In this document: piece by piece, positions 1 through 10,329 of the stretch
Layout: each line of letters starts with the position of its first letter
Position numbering within the stretch: position 1 is the first letter of the stretch
Assembly: GCA_030323885.1 (NCBI GenBank)
Contig: CM059192.1
Coordinates: 72,001-136,000, forward strand
Length of the DNA stretch: 64,000 nt
Direction of reading: 5' to 3'
Origin: Branchipolynoe longqiensis
Taxonomy: Eukaryota; Annelida; Polychaeta; Phyllodocida; Polynoidae
The notes under the pieces: model-generated
Database searches by the model: none
Seen by the model: the letters and a program-made list of their open reading frames with translations, nothing else
What the model was told of the DNA's origin: nothing
Translations under genes and position numbers: made by a program

Positions 1-190
1 ATTCAAAATTAATAGAAATACAGAACCCTAACCTTATAAATTTAATATAATCTATTCGTTGGATATGTGTTCTATATGTGTACCAAGCAGTTTGTCTCTA
101 GGTGGTGTAGTTTTAGAGATATTTCACTTTTTCTGTATGAAGGTTGCTCATAGCCATTGCGTTTGCAGTGTGACAGTGTGCCTTTTAGGT
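1..190. repeat. M1-type interspersed repeat, cut by window edge
   Basis: This AT-rich stretch matches, in the same orientation, two units near 62745-63130 and, in reverse complement, the paired units inside the TIR elements at 28111-28612 and 40293-40794. Shared landmarks are a run like AATTTAATATAATCTATTC and a tail like GAGATATTTCACTTTTTCTG. The left part lies outside the window, so its own terminus cannot be seen. It is a non-coding repeat; small open frames in it have no family resemblance. Confidence 0.75.
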
Positions 191-293
191 CCACTAGTTC
201 AGTGGCGAAGCGAACGGCAGGAATTTGAACTAAAAAGTCGGAGGTCCCCCATTATATTAGCTGCCCAGGTAGTACAACCCAGCATTCGACTTT

Positions 294-735
294 AAAGGCC
301 CTGTCAGACCTTGCCGGACCGGGGAACCGGACGAGAACCGGACACTGTCCGGTTATGTACGGCGATGTTCGGGTACCGTCCGGTAACCATCCAGCGGTGT
401 CCGGTACAAGTTTTGAACATGCACAAAACTTCTACCAGACACCGCCAGACTGAGATGTCCGGTACATGTCCGGTGCCCATCCGTACATGTCCGGTACCCA
501 TCCTTTGGTATCCGGTACCCATCCATTGGTGTCCGGTACATGTCCGGTACCCATCCGTTACGTGTCCGGTTCTCATCTGGTACATGTACGGTACTTATCC
601 GATTGTCCGGCGGCAATTAACCCAATTTTGCGCTACATTTCGATAGATTTCTTCACCGGACAACACCGGACTAGAAATTTCTTTGTCCGGTGGTCTCGGT
701 GCTCAGTCCGGTGAGGCGTGACAATGACTTAAAGC
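294..735. mobile_element. M2 hypervariable TIR element, CCGGTAC-word copy
   Basis: The ends are imperfect inverted repeats: the left reads CTTTAAAGGCCCTGTCAGAC and the right, reverse-complemented, CTTTAAGTCATTGTCACGCC. Between them the sequence is built from permuted words such as GTCCGGTAC and TACCCATCC. A near-palindrome around 408-431 (TTTTGAACATGCACAAAACT) recurs in three other elements at 9425, 32365 and 39401. There is no transposase, so this is a non-autonomous MITE-like element. Open frames on both strands are products of the word repeats. Confidence 0.65.
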
Positions 736-1805
736 CTGACTCATTTATTACTTATTTTCAGGTGTTCATTTACAGGGCTAACTATGATTTATAGATTAGT
801 ATATATTATTGACGTTGATATATTCTTTGGCAATTGTAGACATGAGGCATCATCTATGGGTTGATCACGGTCATACTGTCGAAACACACCAGGCACACAT
901 CTCTTGCAACTCATTTTTCACACATTTGATCATGGGAATTCTTTGGACCATCTAGCTCTCAGCCCTATTCCAAATAAATCTACATGGACAGTTGGGAGGG
1001 TGGGATGGATAAAATGTGCGATATGGCAGCTCTTGGGTCTGTACTGATCGAGTGTCAGGTAAGGAATGGCCTAGCTTTCAAATCCACCACCGGAAGTTAA
1101 CTTCCACCGTGCTACACTACACGGTATCTATGGTATGCATCACTATGGAGCCCGTAGTCAGGGTTTTGAATTATGCATGTTACCGGCAACATGTACAATG
1201 TGTGTAGAAACCTGAAACATAAAATATAGGAAAGGATTAAAAAAAGCTATTGTCAACACTATCTTTGGTGCTTTGGCACAGTACATTTTACCGCCAAGAT
1301 TAAATTAATTTCTTTTTTATGCTGTGTTTATACTGTCCATAGCATGTAAGCTTGAGTGATTGGGCTTGTTTTCAATGCTGGCCAGTTGTAGTAGTGGTTT
1401 AATCTTATCACACAGTAGGAGATGATAAGATGTTTTTGTTTCGCACACAGTAGCAGGTACATGGTGATTATTTAGTATCTGTAGATGTTTGAGCTTGTTT
1501 TGTGTTGGGGTTGGCTATCCAAGGTCGATCCGAAATAGTGAAGGACTGCTAAGATATTCATGTTACGCCAAGATAAAGTGGAATGCGTTGCTAATGCACC
1601 TTAATTATTTCTCATCTTTTCATTAAGCTTCACTAAGATACTTTCCATCCACTTCTTGGTGGTTCGGGCACTGTTATCCAGACCGACAGACAGACCAACA
1701 GGGGGGCTACATGGGGAGTGTTAGAGTGTGAACTCATAAGGTAAAGATCCACAATGCCTCCAGTGTTGGATACCAGGTGTCGCCCTGTTTCAGCTCACCA
1801 CTTCA
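736..1805. other. Unassigned intergenic sequence
   Basis: About 1.07 kb with no recognisable coding frame, tRNA or long tandem repeat. Composition is mixed and AT-leaning. A short open frame at 1016-1207 has no recognisable motif. Nothing supportable is seen here. Confidence 0.5.
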
Positions 1806-2164
1806 TGGTTGGTTGGTCGTTGGAGTTTTATGTCCTGACAACATCTAAGCTCATATCAGGGCGGGTACCGACTTGTGGCAGTGCGCACTCATGGCCACTT
1901 TATAGTGTGGCCCAACTGGGAGACCAGGCTACCAGCACCATGACTTGATGTTTCACTCAGTCACATTATTCTGATACTGATCAAACCAGTCCTTGCCCTA
2001 TCATAATAATGCCGAGTGACTGGCTAGGAAACGACAAGTATCAATTTTTAAGTCATTGGTTTGACTCGACCAGGATTCGAACCCACAAGCCCATGGGTTC
2101 GGATCCCTTGATCTTCCAAAACAGGAGACTGACGCTCAACCCATTCGGCCATCCCGTCTGGTCC
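1806..2164 (-). mobile_element. SINE-A (tRNA-derived), near full length
   Basis: Read on the minus strand it opens with a tRNA-like head: box A like TGGCCGAATGGGTT and box B like GGTTCGAATCC. It continues into a conserved body ending in the motif that reads GTCCTGACAACATCTAAG on the plus strand, with a GGTT-rich tail. At least ten full or partial copies occur in this window. The head resembles a class II (Ser/Leu-like) tRNA, with an extended variable region. Confidence 0.85.
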
Positions 2165-2269
2165 CCACTTCAGGCCTGTCAGTGAAAACCAAAAACATAT
2201 TTTCAGTAAAAGACACTCCTGTGTTTATGTACAGTCAGCAGTGCTCGCCTATCAGGGGGGAGTGGGGTA

Positions 2270-2730
2270 CTCCATATCGGATATAGATATGCTATCTCTG
2301 ATGTTATATGGTATGCAGTTATTGCAGGAATAGCAATACCTCAGGGAGTTTGACGCCCCTGCCCTGCAGAGTTGTAAACCACTGCCTTGTGGTACAGGTT
2401 CTTGACAGAACCGAAGGCTAAGGGAGCAAACCCTAAACAGAAAACCATGTCACTGTGGCAGCATTAAGGGCGGTTAATGTATGGAACTCCCAACATCTCC
2501 CGACCAGCCACTGCAGGGACAAATAGTTTTGCGCCTGTCGTGACATGTTCTTGCCGGTGTGAAACCTCTATTTGCTCCCCGAGAGAGTGCCGCTGGTAAC
2601 TTGCAAAAGCCAGCAGCACTTCAACACTTTTGCAGGCAGCTTTCATGAAATGAGAGCGGCAGTCAAGTAATGAAAGCAGTCTTTGTCGCATCGCGACCGA
2701 CAGCATGATGATGATGATCTCTGATGTGGA
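2270..2730 (+). mobile_element. Short retroposon sharing the LINE 3' tail
   Basis: Similar sequence recurs inverted at 61000-61410 and partly at 33085-33270. Its 3' end, read on the plus strand, contains the hairpin word GTCGCATCGCGAC, then GACAGC and an (ATG)n tail at 2700-2720. The same hairpin and trinucleotide tail end the LINE on the minus strand at 13741. This suggests a non-autonomous element mobilised by that LINE. No tRNA-like head was seen. The minus-strand open frame 2464-2733 starts inside the trinucleotide tail and is not a gene. Confidence 0.65.
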
Positions 2731-2777
2731 CACGTCGCTATTGAATCTCAGCTCAGGCTTCCTCGTGTCTGTTTATT

Positions 2778-3038
2778 TTGTAGTAGTTTGCACTGAACTC
2801 TCGGGCAATGCGTCATATAGACATACCTGTAGGCCTGGATAGGGTGATTGCATCAGGGAGCCTGGTAGTATAATGGTTAGCATGTTACAACTGGAATGGG
2901 AAGAAGTATGGGTTCGAATCCTACTCTAGGCACACTATTTTCCATTTGCATCATCTCTATGACACTGGTGCCATGGCCAGGATCCTGCACAAGCTACATG
3001 CTGCATGGCTGTTGAACCTGTTCTGAAGACATTACGTA
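2778..3038 (+). mobile_element. SINE-B (tRNA-derived)
   Basis: The head has a box A like TGGTAGTATAATGGTTAGCA near 2868-2887 and a box B like GGGTTCGAATCC near 2911-2922, resembling Gly/Glu/Asp-type tRNAs. The downstream body (CATGACACTGG-like, then GTTGAACCT) recurs at 44566-44815 and 44886-44996. About 70 bases upstream of the tRNA-like part are also shared with the 44496 copy, so the unit may be longer than the tRNA-like core. Confidence 0.8.
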
Positions 3039-3590
3039 TGTGATAGTCCACGGCCTATCACACTGCCGCATACTCACGGAAGAATGCCAAGATTGAGTAA
3101 CAGTACGCTTCCACTGGTTTATTACAAAACCTATCCACTCTCCGCGGTGTCAACAGTCCACTGACCCACTATCCACTCTCCACGTTGTCAACAGTCCACT
3201 GACCCACCCCCTCACTCGCCAGGTCCCACATCGCCTCTATAGGTGGGTGGGGGTGTGCTAGCCACACACAGTTGAGGGCAGCCCTGCCCGGTGGCTAGCA
3301 TGCCGCCACCTAGCGCAGTTCAATATGGCTGCATAGGTGTGCGGTGTAGTGTCTGCTACCACACAGTGGTAGTGGAGCTTATGTACAGACTACTACACTG
3401 CCCCCACCCCTAGAGTTGCAATAGCCGAACCGATGAAAATCGAAAATGATAGAAGGCAACATGAGATCCAACTCGAAAGGGAGAGAAGCCTAACTACAAA
3501 CATCTTCGTATCCATATGCGCAATGCCTAGATCTGCATGCAGGTATAGCAAAGACTAGCTACCTATCTGCAAAAGCCTATCTGCAAAAAG
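3039..3590 (-). mobile_element. Possible LTR remnant with polypurine tract
   Basis: The segment 3039-3405 begins TGTGATAG and ends CTACTACA, so it has TG...CA ends. On the minus strand it contains AATAAA (plus-strand TTTATT near 3119). It is flanked at 3406-3420 by a C-rich stretch that reads as a polypurine tract (GGGGTGGGGGCAG) on the minus strand. This is the expected layout of a 3' LTR and its adjacent internal sequence. No partner LTR or pol remains, and a 38-bp tandem duplication (3133-3212) lies inside. It might instead be an unrelated repeat. Confidence 0.35.
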
Positions 3591-3599
3591 CAAACAACA

Positions 3600-3945
3600 G
3601 ACGGGATGGCCGAATGAGTTAGAGCGTCCGTCTCCCGTGCTGGTAGATCGTGGGGTCGTGGGTTCAAGTCCCGGTCGAGTCAAACCAATGACTTTAAAAT
3701 TGATACTTGTCGCTTCCTAGCCAGGCGCTCGGCATTATTAGGATAGGGCAAGGACTGGTGTGCTCAGTGTCAGGATAATGTGACTGAGTGGGATACCAGG
3801 TCATGGTGCCGGCGGCCTGGTTTCCCAGTGGGACAGCACTATAAAGTTGCCATGAGTGTGCACTGTCACAAGTCGGTACCCGTCCTGATATGACCTTAGA
3901 TGTTGCTAGGATGTAAAACAACAACAAACAAACAACAGCAAAAGC
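3600..3945 (+). mobile_element. SINE-A, near full length
   Basis: The tRNA-like head is intact: box A TGGCCGAATGAGTTAGAG at 3607-3624 and box B GGTTCAAGTCC at 3661-3671. The shared body follows, and the copy ends in an A-rich AAACAACAACAAACAAAC tail near 3915-3935. This is one of the clearest copies for defining the family consensus. Confidence 0.88.
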
Positions 3946-4667
3946 AAACAGTTCAATAATGGACATAAATCTAGGTGAAGAAAGGAGCTTTAAATATTTT
4001 GTCATCCTAGGCGACCTCTCCCAGCTTGTATGTAGAGTATGTAATAGAATGTTTTTTGCTGGGAGAGAGGAGAATTGTTCATACCCAACAAGTGGAACTC
4101 CCTCAACAGGATGAAGCAAAGAGCTGCTCAGTCCAACTTGGCCACCTCCCACATCAGGAGAACCGGCTGTGGGGCGCTCCTCCTTCTGCGCGGAGCAGCT
4201 CCTCTTTGAGCTCCCTCAGTCCGTCCTCCTGTGTGTCCGCATCGACTGGCCAGTAGATCACAGATGGTATTACACCCCGGACACATCACACAGACTCACC
4301 CAGGACACTCCACACTCGCCGACCCACTCCTGTGAAGAGTGCATGAAAGTAGAAGGGTGCTGTTACTTATAACAATTGAGAGAGTCTGCGCAGATACAAC
4401 GCTGGTATGTAGTACATACATTAGGAGGTTATGGGTGCCAGCAAGAACCCCTCCTCCTACAGGGCAAATTACCCCCTGTGCATCCTCAACTGCTATCAGG
4501 GAGGAGTCGATACACACCCTGTCATTCGTGAACTGCCAGAAGCACTTACTTTAAATAGTAATAAAATATAAAGAATGCAGTTTATTGTAAGAGTCAGGGA
4601 GGCACTGAAAATGATAATATCGTGTATAATATGTACAAGGGCCAACTCTCCAACTCTCACATCAATG
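3946..4667. other. Unassigned region
   Basis: Contains open frames on both strands of 60-75 codons, none with a recognised domain. A cysteine pair (CRVC) in the plus-strand frame near 4030 is too little to call a zinc finger. It may be decayed repeat or 3' untranslated sequence. No confident feature was found. Confidence 0.35.
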
Positions 4668-5004
4668 TCAACCTTGATCCACTGGATTAATTTTGAGAAA
4701 ATGTTTCCTAAAAGGTGTGAAAAAAGACAGAAGACAATTGAGAATCTGCTTTGGTAACCTGTCTGTTGACATCCTCATCACGTTTCCAGTCCACCAAAGG
4801 TTCTTTCTCATCAGAAGATATTCCATAGAGGACAGCCCCGTCCGATCGAGTATTTCCTTGTTTGTCACTTTGTTCTTCCAAGTTATCCTCAAGATCGAAT
4901 GCAGATGTCGCATCATGAAGGCTTGCAGCTTTTTCACCTGCTGTCTGTACACTGTCCAGGCAGTGGACTTCTTAGCATCCTTCAACCCTACTGACCATTC
5001 TTAG
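4668..5004 (-). pseudogene. LINE reverse transcriptase, C-terminal fragment
   Basis: The minus-strand translation contains WTVYRQQVKKLQAFMMRHL, then TWKNKVTNKEIL and LLMRKNLWWTGNVMRM. This matches, segment by segment, the end of the LINE protein encoded at 13833-14394. This copy is only the region after the polymerase domain; palm motifs are absent and the frame changes near its end. It is a dead, truncated insertion of the same LINE family. Confidence 0.85.
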
Positions 5005-5750
5005 CTGTGAGGCTGACTTAGGCGAGGGAACATTTACATGGTTGGATAGGTTTTCTCTATAAAATAGAACTGAAACTGAACTCTTGAATCAGTAATTTTA
5101 GAGAGTTTAAGTTGTACAGAATCAGTTCACTGTGGTAGGGTTCCGTGAGGAAATCGTTACAAAACCTATTTTGATTACTAGTGAAAAGCCTGTTACTGCT
5201 GAAGTCTACCCGTTTTACGACATGGCACACCCAAACACATCTGGGTTGTTTTCACCTCAAATATTTCCAACGTTAGCCATTTACAATCAAAGTCACTTGA
5301 AAGTAAAGTATTGTAGATTACAATGAGCAATCTAATGTATTTGCTCGGGAAAAAAAAACATGGTGAAAATTCAAAACCAACGGACTGTGCAACTTGCAAA
5401 TTTGTCACAAACTCGACTGTGTGAATCGGGGCCTTGGTTCTTACTTGACGCAAACCCTGTAAGGTGTATGGGGACTTTGATTCTGTTGTCGTGAATTCTG
5501 CCACTTGTGTGGCAACTGTCGCAAATGACATTAGATGTACGGGGGGCTTTGGCTCCCGCTTGTTGCGGCGGCGAACTCCGCCAGGTGTGTGGCTGGCTTT
5601 GGGGGTGGGAGTGTTGCGGATGGTGGCCTCTGATTGGCTGAGTATCATCGCTATCATCAGCCAACCACGTGATATTGTAAGATTACGTCAAGTGGAGCGT
5701 AATGACCTGGCCTTGGTGACACTTAGTGAAGAAGGAACTACCTTGGTGCC
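5005..5750. other. Mixed repeat remnants before the 26-bp array
   Basis: A TTAA-MITE (M3) right-end fragment lies at about 5275-5388, with the family's ATATTT...CTCGGGAAAA and GGACTGTGCAACTT ends. Sequence from 5390 to 5640 holds degenerate units of roughly 45-50 bp sharing TTTGG-CTCC/TTCTT and TGTGTGGC words. The plus-strand open frame starting at 5464 runs into the downstream array and owes its length to it. No gene is supported. Confidence 0.5.
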
Positions 5751-5754
5751 ACCT

Positions 5755-6763
5755 TGCTGTTGTCCAGTCTGTGTGGTGTCGCTTGTTCCCCAGTCTGTGT
5801 GGTGTCACTTGTTCCCCAGTCTGTGTAGTGTCACTTGTTCCCCAGTCTGTGTGGTATTGCATCACCTTCCTATTGTTCCCCAGTCTGTGTGGTGTCACTT
5901 GTTCTCCAGTCTGTGTGGTGTCACTTGTTCTCCAGTCTGTGTGGTGTCACTTGTTCCCCAGTCTGTGGTGTCACTTGTTCCCCAGTCTGTGTGGTATTGC
6001 ATCACCTTCCTATTGTTCCCCAGTCTGTGTGGTGTCGCTTGTTCCCCAGTCTGTGTGGCGTTGGTTGTTCCCCAGTATGTGTGGTGTCACTTGTTCCCCA
6101 TCTGTGTGGTGTCACTTGTTCCCCAGTCTGTGTGGTGTCACTTGTTCCCCAGTCTGTGTGGTGTCGCTTGTTCCCCAGTCTGTGTGGTGTCATTTGTTTC
6201 CCAGTTTGTGTGGTGTCGGTTGTTCCCCAGTCTGTGTGGTGTCACTTGTTCCCCAGACTGTGTGGTATTGCATCACCTTCCTATTGTTCCCCAGTCTGTG
6301 TGGTGTCAGTTGTTTCCCAGGCTGTGTGGTGTCGCTTGTTCCCCAGTCTGTGTGGTATTGCATCACCTTCCTATTGTTCCCCAGTCTGTGTGGTGTCGCT
6401 TGTTCCCCAGTCTGTGTGGTGTCACTTGTTCCCCAGTCTGTGTGGTGTCAGTTGTTCCCCAGTCTGTGTGGTGTCACTTGTTCCCCAGTCTGTGTGGTGT
6501 CACTTGTTCCCCAGTCTGTGTAGTGTCGCTTGTTCCCCAGTCTGTGTGGTGTCACTTGTTCCCCAGTCTGTGTGGTGTCACTTGTTCCCCAGTCTGTGTA
6601 GTGTCGCTTGTTCCCCAGTATGTGTGGTGTCACTTGTTCCGCAGTCTGTGTGGTGTCAGTTGTTCCCCAGTCTGTGTAGTGTCGCTTGTTCCCCAGTCTG
6701 TGTAGTGTCGCTTGTTCCCCAGTCTGTGTGGTGTCACTTGTTCCCCAGTCTGTGTGGTGTCCT
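5755..6763. repeat. 26-bp minisatellite, about 38 units
   Basis: Tandem units read GTTCCCCAGTCTGTGTGGTG followed by TCACTT. An occasional longer variant inserts GTATTGCATCACCTTCCTAT. The period is not divisible by three, yet the unit lacks stops in most frames, giving overlapping open frames of 413, 373 and 265 codons in different frames. That is a composition effect, so no protein is called. Confidence 0.95.
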
Positions 6764-6924
6764 CATCAAAAGATATCACGTTCCCTTAGCCCCGGACCGA
6801 CTCACTGTCCCTTTGTGCAGGAGACATGACGGATTCACCAACTTGACCCAGTGCTGCATTGTCCGTTTTCCCTGCGGGAGGTCCTGGGTTCGGTCTCTAT
6901 TAGGGACAGTTCTTACAAACTTCC

Positions 6925-7153
6925 TATTTACCACAGGGCAGGTTCTATTGAATTGACTTAGTATTATCCCCTTCTGTGCAATAACTAATGCTTAATGAAT
7001 GAACCATTATCTGGTTGGTTGGTATTGGAGTTTTACGTCCTGACAACATCTAAGGTCATATCAGGACGGGACAATTATCTAAGTTGGCTAAGTATTAAAT
7101 CTAGGGAAGTTTTTTTGTTTCAAAAGTTGGTGTTTTGATCGGACTATGCCGCT
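6925..7153. mobile_element. M3 (TTAA MITE) right part, split by a SINE fragment
   Basis: The right end reads ATCGGACTATGCCGCT followed by TTAA (7154-7157), as in other M3 copies. Internal words match 13460-13600. A 61-bp SINE-A 3' fragment at 7013-7073 interrupts it, flanked by ATTATCT at 7006-7012 and 7074-7080. The left end is not recognisable. Confidence 0.75.
7013..7073 (-). mobile_element. 5'-truncated SINE-A with 7-bp target duplication
   Basis: Only the 3' end of the SINE is present (GTTGG-rich tail, then TTTTACGTCCTGACAACATC on the plus strand). ATTATCT is repeated exactly on both sides. This is the signature of target-primed, LINE-dependent insertion with early termination. Confidence 0.75.
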
Positions 7154-7159
7154 TTAAGT

Positions 7160-7300
7160 GTCATGGTGATGTGATATTACAGCATGGTGCCAGCACCTCG
7201 GCACGTCAGTAAGGCAATACTATAAAGCGACAATAAGTGTGCACTGCCACAAGTCGATACTAGTATCCACGATGGCTCAGATGTTGCTAGGGTCTATGAC
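7160..7300 (+). mobile_element. SINE-A fragment (body and 3' end)
   Basis: Contains the body words CATGGTGCC, ACTATAAAG, GTGTGCACTGCCACAAGTC and GATGTTGCTAGG in order. The tRNA-like head and tail are missing. Divergence is higher than in the copies at 3600 or 8125. Confidence 0.7.
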
Positions 7301-7655
7301 CCCCCAAAGCCTTACTGACTGTGCTGTGGCCTTGTTCTGTCGGCATGGAGAAGTGAGGTCAGAGGTCAAGGCGCTGTCCGTGCATTGTTCACGCAGATTT
7401 CCCAGAATTCCCCGGCCAGTCACCCCCCCCCCCCCCCCACCTCTGCCGGGTTTACCTGCTTCATGTTTTTGGGGAGTTTTGGCTGCAAATCTGCAACACT
7501 GAATTGGCACCTCTGAAAGCGGTCCCATGTGGTCGGGAGTTGGCTTCCTATGGGTAGTGGTCAGAGAAATTGGGGGTGGGGGTGGGGGGCAAGGGGGGGG
7601 AGGAAGGAACAAGGCAGTCTAAGAGCTCAACAGCAGTCCTCTGTGAAGGCTAGGG
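7301..7655. other. Non-coding spacer with C- and G-runs
   Basis: Holds a C-run at about 7423-7438 and a G-rich block at 7570-7605. Open frames on both strands (7239-7502, 7277-7612) are proline- or glycine-rich because of these runs and show no domain. No gene is supported. Confidence 0.5.
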
Positions 7656-7659
7656 GAAG

Positions 7660-7935
7660 GCTGGGTGGTTGGTGTAGTTTTACGCCCCAGTAAGACAATA
7701 GGCCATTCCAGGACATGCACCGACTTGTGACAGCGCACACTCATGGTGACTTTATAGTGCTGCCCCATTGGGAAATCAGGCCGCCGGCACCATGACCTGT
7801 CCCATACAGTCACATTATCCTGACACTGTGCGCCCAGTCCCTGTCCTGACCTCATAACGCCTAACACCAAACGCCAAGCAGCAACAGGTACCTATTTTAT
7901 AAGTCATTGGTTTGACTCGACCAGGATCCAAACTT
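7660..7935 (-). mobile_element. SINE-A, head truncated
   Basis: On the plus strand it runs from a GGTTGGTGTAGTTTTACG-like tail through CACATTATCCTGACACTG to TTGGTTTGACTCGACCAGGA. It stops inside the box B region, so the rest of the tRNA-like head is lost. Confidence 0.8.
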
Positions 7936-8124
7936 CAGTCCCTCCAGATTCACCGGTATGCACCGTAAGTCCGGCCAAGGCCAGAGGAAGAAGTGAAGTA
8001 CCTGCTTCAGTGCGCAGCCGCACCGCAGGTGGCGCCGCTGTGGCCGAATCCGGAACTAGGGACTGGCGACCCTTGTGGTGAAGCCATATAAATGTGTTGC
8101 CTTCATTTAATGTCAGTAGGTTTT

Positions 8125-8459
8125 GTTTGTTTGTTGTTGTTTTACGTCCTAGCAACATCTAAGGTCATATCAGGATGGGGGTACCGACTTGTGACAGTGC
8201 GCACTCATGATGACTTTATAATGCTGCCCCACTGAGAGACCAGGCCGTCAGGACCATGACCTGATATCTCACTCAGCCACATTATCCTGACACTGAGCAG
8301 ACCAGTCCTTGCCCTATCCTAATAATGCCGAGCGCCTGGCTAGGAAGCCACAAGTATCAATTTTTAAGTCATTGGTCTGACTCGACCAGGGTTCGATCCC
8401 ACCATCTACCAACACGGGAGACAGACGCCCTAACCCATTCGGCCATCCCGGCTGGTCTT
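8125..8459 (-). mobile_element. SINE-A, near full length
   Basis: Complete from the TTGTTTGTTTGTTG tail (plus-strand view) to the head at 8436-8455, where ATTCGGCCATCCCGGCTGG is the complement of the start. Box B (GGTTCGATCCC on the plus strand, 8390-8400) and the box A complement are intact. Confidence 0.88.
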
Positions 8460-9114
8460 GTCAGTAGGTTGTGTCATATAGAACTAAATATCAGCAAAGC
8501 AATGTTCCGAATTCTCCACTGACGAAGTCAATGTCCCTTTATTGCCAAGATCCAGTGCTACATACAACTGCGTCATCACCGTGAACGTGATATTTAACTC
8601 CTTACTGCCGAGCAATGTGACCTTGTGATCCCGGGTGGCTCTACGTCATGATAATTTGGCTGAGTGGGATATTGGGTCATGGTGCGAATTATATAAAAGA
8701 TTCACCCCATACTTGCAGTAGGTGTGTATGACAACGTAGTTAAACACTCGTGAAAACTGCTTTAGTATGGAACAGAGAGTGGAATCCCTGGTTCGAGGAT
8801 TAAATGGCTACTTATATTGGCACAGAGTTGGTGAAATGAGAGAGAATGTAAAAAGACAAGATGGCGACCATAGAATTTTTCACTTTTAATGTCCATTAAA
8901 CTACATGTTTTATTATATTTTAAAAATAAAAAATAGTGGGTAAATATTAAGATATATGTGCGAAGAATATATTTAGCTTCTTCAATTAAGAATTTATCAG
9001 ATCATTTCATTTACTCGGTATGTATCTATTTTTCGCCACTTTTTCTATTGGGTTGGTTTTCATTCCTGCTGCAAGTACGAGGTGAATCTTTTATCTAGCT
9101 GCAAATAGCCTTAT
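8460..9114. other. AT-rich spacer
   Basis: No recognised coding sequence. A SINE-A body scrap (TGGCTGAGTGGGATATTGGG and CATGGTGCG) lies at about 8638-8692. The stretch 8880-9060 is AT-rich and featureless. Confidence 0.5.
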
Positions 9115-9195
9115 AGTCACCACGGATGCGCACTGCCACACGCTGTGTCCGTCCTGATGACCTTAGATGTTGCTAGGACCTAACCCCCAGTAAAC
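9115..9195 (+). mobile_element. SINE-A 3' fragment
   Basis: Contains GCGCACTGCCACA and CCGTCCTGATGACCTTAGATG, followed by TTGCTAGGACCTAA. These are the last 80 bases of the SINE-A body without head or tail. Confidence 0.65.
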
Positions 9196-9424
9196 CAATC
9201 AGAGCATACTTCCTGCTGATGCCCGGGTCTGGCTTGCGCAGAGTTCTCCAGGCTGACTGGTCCCCGTGCCTTCATCTGTGACGTCATGTTGCTTCACCTT
9301 GGTGCTGATAAGACTGATAGGCGGCCGCGCCTGTCTGTAATCGCCCGTGTGTGTGGGATCCTCTCCCGCAGGCCTGTATGTCATCTGCGTAGATGCACAT
9401 TGTAGGCTAAGTTATCATATACAG

Positions 9425-9848
9425 GTAAAGGGGCTGTCACATTAGGGTTTTTTGCGGGAGCGTATGGCGGCGTAAGCGTGTTACGTCATATACATCGGCA
9501 TACGCCGTATACGCTACGCATACGCTACGCATACGCTACTCATACGCCGCCAGATGCCGGCGTATGTGAAGCGTATGAGGCATACGCCGCCATACGCTTT
9601 CATAAATCCGTCCGTCCAAATTTGTTTGTGCATGCTCAAAAAAACCCGACCTATGAGGGCGTATGGCCCATACTGTCAAAAAATGTCACAGCACGCTCCC
9701 ATACGCTCCTCATACGCTCCTCGTAGGTTCCACATACGCTCAAAACCACCCGAAAGGTCACCAAATGTCATCATAGGCCGGCACGCGCAGGACCTACGTA
9801 GGTTTTCAATACGCTCCCGCCATACGCCGTAATGTGACAGGGCCTTTA
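9425..9848. mobile_element. M2 hypervariable TIR element, CATACGC-word copy
   Basis: The ends are inverted: left TAAAGGGGCTGTCACATTAG, right (reverse-complemented) TAAAGGCCCTGTCACATTAC. GCGGGAGCG is shared just inside. The arms consist of permuted CATACGC/GCGTATG words, so the whole element is rich in self-complementary pieces. A core near 9618-9645 (TTTGTTTGTGCATGCTCAAA) is the M2 palindrome. There is no transposase. Confidence 0.85.
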
Positions 9849-10329
9849 GGAAAACACTTGAAAATTTAAAAACAACTAATATAGAAACTACTAACACCCA
9901 AAACCGCAAAAGGTTGGTCCGAGAAAGATCAGGTAAACACTCCTGAGTGCGGGACCAGACCAATCCAGTATCACAGTTGTCCAGCGTTGAAAACAAGCCC
10001 CCTCATGTGAGCCTATGCGTTATGGGCAGAACAAAAAACTTGTCACAAAAAAAAAAAGTGTGTTAGGTGGGCGAATGCGCACATTCACCGTGTCCTGGTG
10101 CTGCGTAGTCATACTTCCTCACCACCTTGTTTGCTGCCTTCACACGCCACCTGGCGAGAGGGCGCTTCACTAACCCAGGCGCCTAGCACCGCGCCTAAAT
10201 ATTCCGTTTGCCTAGAGTCCATGATGTCGGGGTAGATGAGGGGGTGGTGGGGAGTGGCAGTGAGCGGTGCACAATGTAGACGACTAAAGGGTTCCACACA
10301 CTTGGAAGCAACAGCAGTACGCATGACAT
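9849..10329. other. Unassigned spacer
   Basis: No domain-bearing reading frame. A CGCCACCTGGCG motif sits at 10145-10156, followed by AGAGGGCGC. An A-run lies near 10040. The DNAJC12 exon that should encode the start of the J domain was looked for here and was not seen. Confidence 0.45.

Noticed and set aside
2464..2733. An 89-codon minus-strand frame ending in a LINE-like phrase.
   Set aside because: It begins inside the trinucleotide tail and runs antisense through a non-coding retroposon; no RT motif is present.
3600..3680. tRNA genes at 3600, 2866, 25233, 30400, 38109 and 44573.
   Set aside because: Boxes A and B are present but acceptor stems do not close and each continues into a shared body and tail, as in tRNA-derived SINEs.
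5464..6956. Open frames of 413, 373 and 265 codons rich in Cys, Val and Ser.
   Set aside because: All three overlap in different forward frames of the 26-bp array; the unit simply lacks stops. No domain or conserved flank.
9425..9848. The M2 element's CATACGC words as a CpG-island promoter.
   Set aside because: The inverted ends and the shared core with three other loci identify it as a TIR element; no transcript start or exon follows.
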